The position numbers were made by a program, and so were the translations under genes. Under the pieces are notes generated by a model. The model saw only the letters and a list, made by a program, of their open reading frames with translations, made no database searches and was not told where the DNA came from. From Candidatus Avimonoglobus intestinipullorum (GTDB lineage: Bacteria; Bacillota; Clostridia; UBA1381): a DNA stretch of 30,667 bases. Below, in pieces: positions 29,306-30,667 of this stretch; positions within the stretch are counted from its first letter, which is position 1; each line of letters begins with the position of its first letter. The stretch is from contig DVND01000009.1 of the NCBI GenBank assembly GCA_018714645.1, forward strand, positions 1 to 30,667. The letters are read 5' to 3'.

Positions 29306-30667
29306 TACAGATGCCTCCTCCTGAACCATACCACAATGCCATAAACCAGCACAACAAGCGGCACAACGATGATAAACAGCGCTCCGATCAGCAATCCCTG
29401 CCTGCCGTCGAGTATCAGCCTGCCGCCGGCAAGATATTTGGGGGAGATGGTGTAATCTTCATAAGAACCTTGCAAAAACGTCAGTGTGTTGCCGATATAA
29501 TCATAATTCGCCAACCCAAACCCGGCGACGGTCTGTTCCTCAATCTCCAATAATGCGCTGTTACCGGATACAAACAGGATCGCATCCTCTGCGGGCGTAT
29601 TGCCCTGCCTGGTTGCCGCAGCGGCAATCACCTGCACCCCGGTGTTGCCGGAGGTGTTTTCCAAAGTCTCCAAATTCCCTGTGCTGTATGCATCCTCTGT
29701 GGTGCACAGCACCTGCTCCGTCCTGACGCCCCCGTTTTCTTCAAAAAGCAGTTGCAGCGTTTTGGAGTATGGCGCATATCCGATATAACGGCCATTCTCA
29801 GCAAAACCGGAAGTGACCGTGCTCTCGCCGTATGCGGCCAGCAGCAGCCCCGCCTGGGGTACCGTATGCGCCTGATCCAGCTCCACCGCCACCTCGTCCG
29901 TAACGCCGATCCCCCAGGTGCGAAGATATGCATACAGATTTGTCAGACCGCTGCAGGTATAGTCAAAAAGGAACAGCCCTTTGCCCCCACGGGCAAAAAA
30001 CGCATCAAGCTTCGCGATGTCCGTATCGGTATAATCCACCTGGGGCGCCGCAAAAACGAGCAGCTTCGCATCAGCAGGGATTTCCTCCATGGAAAGGTTC
30101 AACTCTCCAAGTATATAATTTTCCGTTGCAAGCTTTTCCTCCAATCCTGCCAGTTCCCGTTCTTCGTGCCCCTTTACGAAATACGCCGTGAAATCTTCCG
30201 TGCGTGACACATACCGCAGCCCCGCGTTCAGGACTTGCTCCGCCCGCATGGAGGATACCACAACCTCGCCCTGCGCATTGGTGTTTGCATTGTAAAATTC
30301 GCCGTATTCATATACCCGGAAGCGTTCGCCCGCGTCCAGAATCACCGTCCCCGGCGTGATGCGTTCCCCGTCCTCCGCGTATTTCTGCCCAAAAGTCGGG
30401 TTTTCGTCGCTGTCAATGTTGGTATATTTGATTTCCGGGCAGTACTGCGCATACTTTTCCAATACCTCCGCAATATTGCCAATCAGCCGGTACGCGCTTT
30501 CATAGCCCGCCCCCGCCACAAAATAAATGTCCACAGGCGTGTCGTATTGACTGAGCATGGTTTTTGTCTCGTCGGACAGCTCATAGAGCTGTGCGCCTGT
30601 CATATCCAGCTTGATTGGGAATTTCTGCACAAGCAGGGTCATAAACAGGTTCAACAACAGCACCGCC
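29305..30667 (-). CDS. GldG-like ABC transporter auxiliary protein, N terminus cut by the window
   Basis: The visible 453 codons are the C-terminal part of a GldG-type protein (IFT52-like domain of uncharacterised ABC systems). The first visible stretch is hydrophobic (end of a membrane span), followed by KLDMTGAQLYELSDETKTML, the classical start of the extracellular domain. A Gly-rich FFARGGKGLFLFDY lies in the middle, and one C-terminal span (LLIGALFIIVVPLVVLVYGIVVW) ends in an RRRHL tail. The frame continues past the window end, so the start and the expected ABC-2 permease and ATPase are off-window. The partner DUF4340 gene follows with one-base overlap. Confidence 0.85.
   Translation of the reverse strand, partial: AVLLLNLFMTLLVQKFPIKLDMTGAQLYELSDETKTMLSQYDTPVDIYFVAGAGYESAYRLIGNIAEVLEKYAQYCPEIKYTNIDSDENPTFGQKYAEDGERITPGTVILDAGERFRVYEYGEFYNANTNAQGEVVVSSMRAEQVLNAGLRYVSRTEDFTAYFVKGHEERELAGLEEKLATENYILGELNLSMEEIPADAKLLVFAAPQVDYTDTDIAKLDAFFARGGKGLFLFDYTCSGLTNLYAYLRTWGIGVTDEVAVELDQAHTVPQAGLLLAAYGESTVTSGFAENGRYIGYAPYSKTLQLLFEENGGVRTEQVLCTTEDAYSTGNLETLENTSGNTGVQVIAAAATRQGNTPAEDAILFVSGNSALLEIEEQTVAGFGLANYDYIGNTLTFLQGSYEDYTISPKYLAGGRLILDGRQGLLIGALFIIVVPLVVLVYGIVVWFRRRHL

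Noticed and set aside
1..30667. CRISPR arrays, tRNA or rRNA genes, prophage
   Set aside because: No regularly spaced repeats, no cloverleaf or rRNA sequence, and no phage genes were seen.

Overview
The window is a dense, almost wholly coding stretch of a low-to-moderate GC Gram-positive chromosome, most likely a member of the Clostridia. The signs are a PolC-type replicative polymerase, a ThiW-type thiamine-precursor permease, a split two-gene transketolase, a single-chain PurL with fused glutaminase, Mini-RNase III beside cysS, a TepA-type ClpP homologue, purine-rich Shine-Dalgarno sites and sigma-A style promoters. No plasmid, prophage or CRISPR is visible. The only hint of mobile DNA is at the far left edge.

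Layout. (1) 1-137: a GC hairpin, an extended -10 promoter and a strong ribosome binding site, all reading leftwards out of the window, possibly the left end of an IS200/IS605-like element. (2) 138-4671, leftward: a thiamin block. thiC has its own consensus promoter, a canonical TPP riboswitch and a terminator. Behind it thiW-thiM-thiE-thiD are tightly overlapped, preceded by a second, divergent TPP-like aptamer. (3) 4681-18629, leftward: a long housekeeping run cysE-cysS-mrnC-tktN-tktC-lipoprotein-purL-methyltransferase-polC-TIGR04076, with a clear promoter only before cysE. (4) 18747-21079: hisB and a cytidylate-kinase-like gene read left; a PHP-type histidinol phosphatase reads right from a back-to-back promoter. 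(5) 21052-22748: a sigma factor and its DUF4179 anti-sigma-like membrane partner, boxed in by two hairpin terminators. (6) 22747-26880, leftward: hisD-hisC, an aldo/keto reductase and a TepA-like protease. (7) 26942-27951, rightward: metA. (8) 27950-30667, leftward: a DUF4340 protein and a GldG-like protein cut by the window end.

How the genes fit. The thiamin genes give pyrimidine synthesis (ThiC, ThiD), thiazole salvage (ThiM, probably ThiW for import) and coupling (ThiE); no thiazole synthesis gene is present here, so the local design is make the pyrimidine, salvage the thiazole. Histidine genes are split over three transcription units. Sulfur amino acid genes are cysE (O-acetylserine) and metA, whose residue 111 is Glu, indicating O-acetylhomoserine. 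The most interesting regulatory object is the leader of thiW: it keeps the pyrimidine-recognition half of a TPP aptamer, but its pyrophosphate arm is altered and the following bases are complementary to the thiW Shine-Dalgarno site.
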